The translations under genes and the position numbers were made by a program. This document shows positions 63,816 through 64,000 of a stretch of 64,000 bases of DNA, piece by piece. The notes under the pieces are model-generated. The model did no database searches, was not told the origin of the DNA, and worked only from the letters and a program-made list of their open reading frames with translations. The DNA comes from Akkermansiaceae bacterium (GTDB lineage: Bacteria > Verrucomicrobiota > Verrucomicrobiia > Verrucomicrobiales > Akkermansiaceae), in contig JAGYIT010000007.1 in the NCBI GenBank assembly GCA_018402445.1, positions 682,001-746,000 on the forward strand. The letters are read 5' to 3'. Position 1 is the stretch's first letter. Every line of letters starts with the position of its first letter.

Positions 63816-64000
63816 TTAACTGTTTTCGGGCGATTCGCAGCGAAAAAGATCCTCTTCGCTAGGCGGATCAAGGCGGCGCTTGGCGACCTCGATGTAATGG
63901 CGGTCCATTTCGATGCCGGTGAACGATGAAATTTTTTGGGATTTTGCGGCGAGGGCGGAAGAGCCGATTCCAAGAAACGGGTCGAGGAGGCGGGTGGCAT
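63816..64000 (-). CDS. DNA methyltransferase C-terminal part (partial)
   Basis: The minus strand frame reads ATRLLDPFLGIGSSALAAKS, then FTGIEMDRHYIEVAKRRLDP and ends ENS. The motif I DPFLGIGSS at the C-terminal side, with the FTGIEMDxxY segment, is that of beta-class N6-adenine/N4-cytosine methylases, where the catalytic DPPY lies earlier in the protein, here beyond the window. The frame that starts with Met at 64000 (MPPASST...) is a different, non-coding frame. The start is outside the window. Confidence 0.8.
   Translation of the reverse strand, partial: ATRLLDPFLGIGSSALAAKSQKISSFTGIEMDRHYIEVAKRRLDPPSEEDLFRCESPENS

Noticed and set aside
63773..64000. Minus-strand frame MPPASST... at the right end
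   Set aside because: The frame shifted by two bases has the DNA methylase motifs (DPFLGIGSS).

Overview
The window looks like a chromosomal segment of a GC-rich Gram-negative bacterium, most likely a member of the Verrucomicrobia. The signs are a PEP-CTERM protein with dockerin-like repeats, a metzincin ending in a C-terminal domain typical of that phylum, a GntR/LacI hybrid regulator, DUF4159, many secreted TPR/Sel1 proteins, and a MoxR-DUF58-transglutaminase operon. This is inferred from gene content, since there is no rRNA or tRNA gene. There is no sign of a prophage or plasmid, and I see no CRISPR array.

Layout. 1-4263: a secreted transglutaminase-like protein (5' truncated) and a secreted protein with two thioredoxin-like domains. 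4507-8447 (minus): a 1198-residue FHA/ABC-2 fusion preceded by a small HTH-like protein. 8603-13269: menD, HPr, leuB and a frameshifted NodT-type efflux lipoprotein. 13364-17965 (minus): MoxR, DUF58 and TgpA-like transglutaminase operon. 18220-20775 (minus): Ski2-like helicase. 20884-22332: a RAYT (REP-associated tyrosine transposase) element with inverted ends, lying between remnants of two different antitoxin genes. 22503-26223: frameshifted hrpA. 26229-28838 (minus): TonB-dependent receptor with a small CGLC protein. 29059-39927: an orphan ABC ATPase, secreted proteins, a PEP-CTERM protein, a metzincin and a regulator. 40101-51433 (minus): a 2.3-kilo-residue TPR/beta-repeat protein and an ExbB-ExbD-ExbD-TonB-like-DUF4159 operon, with a vapBC-type module between the two. 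51753-64000: a triple-FKBP lipoprotein-like protein, DUF4407, an EEP-family nuclease, an Lrp regulator, mscL, an SNF2 helicase, an SDR, ispE, pgeF, a MarR regulator and the tail of a DNA methylase.

Repeats are the most striking feature. (i) Heptamer-based AT-rich tracts (units like GGATTGT and GAGATTT) lie between genes and also inside helicase reading frames, where they stay open and encode Asn/Gln/Ser/Ile-rich peptides. (ii) A REP-like hairpin is read through in two genes, and compensatory base changes between copies preserve the stem. (iii) A two-hairpin element of about 51 bp occurs twice. (iv) ACCACGG/ACACGG-type tracts flank genes. 

Four genes (efflux lipoprotein, hrpA, exbD, giant TPR) each carry a single extra base that breaks an otherwise intact protein. 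This suggests base-calling errors at least as much as real decay.

The best candidate for an undescribed system is the 40101-51433 cluster. It looks like a proton-motive-force-driven envelope machine with its own ExbB/ExbD motor, a single-pass Pro/Ala-rich protein with TonB-like topology, and a giant periplasmic TPR protein.
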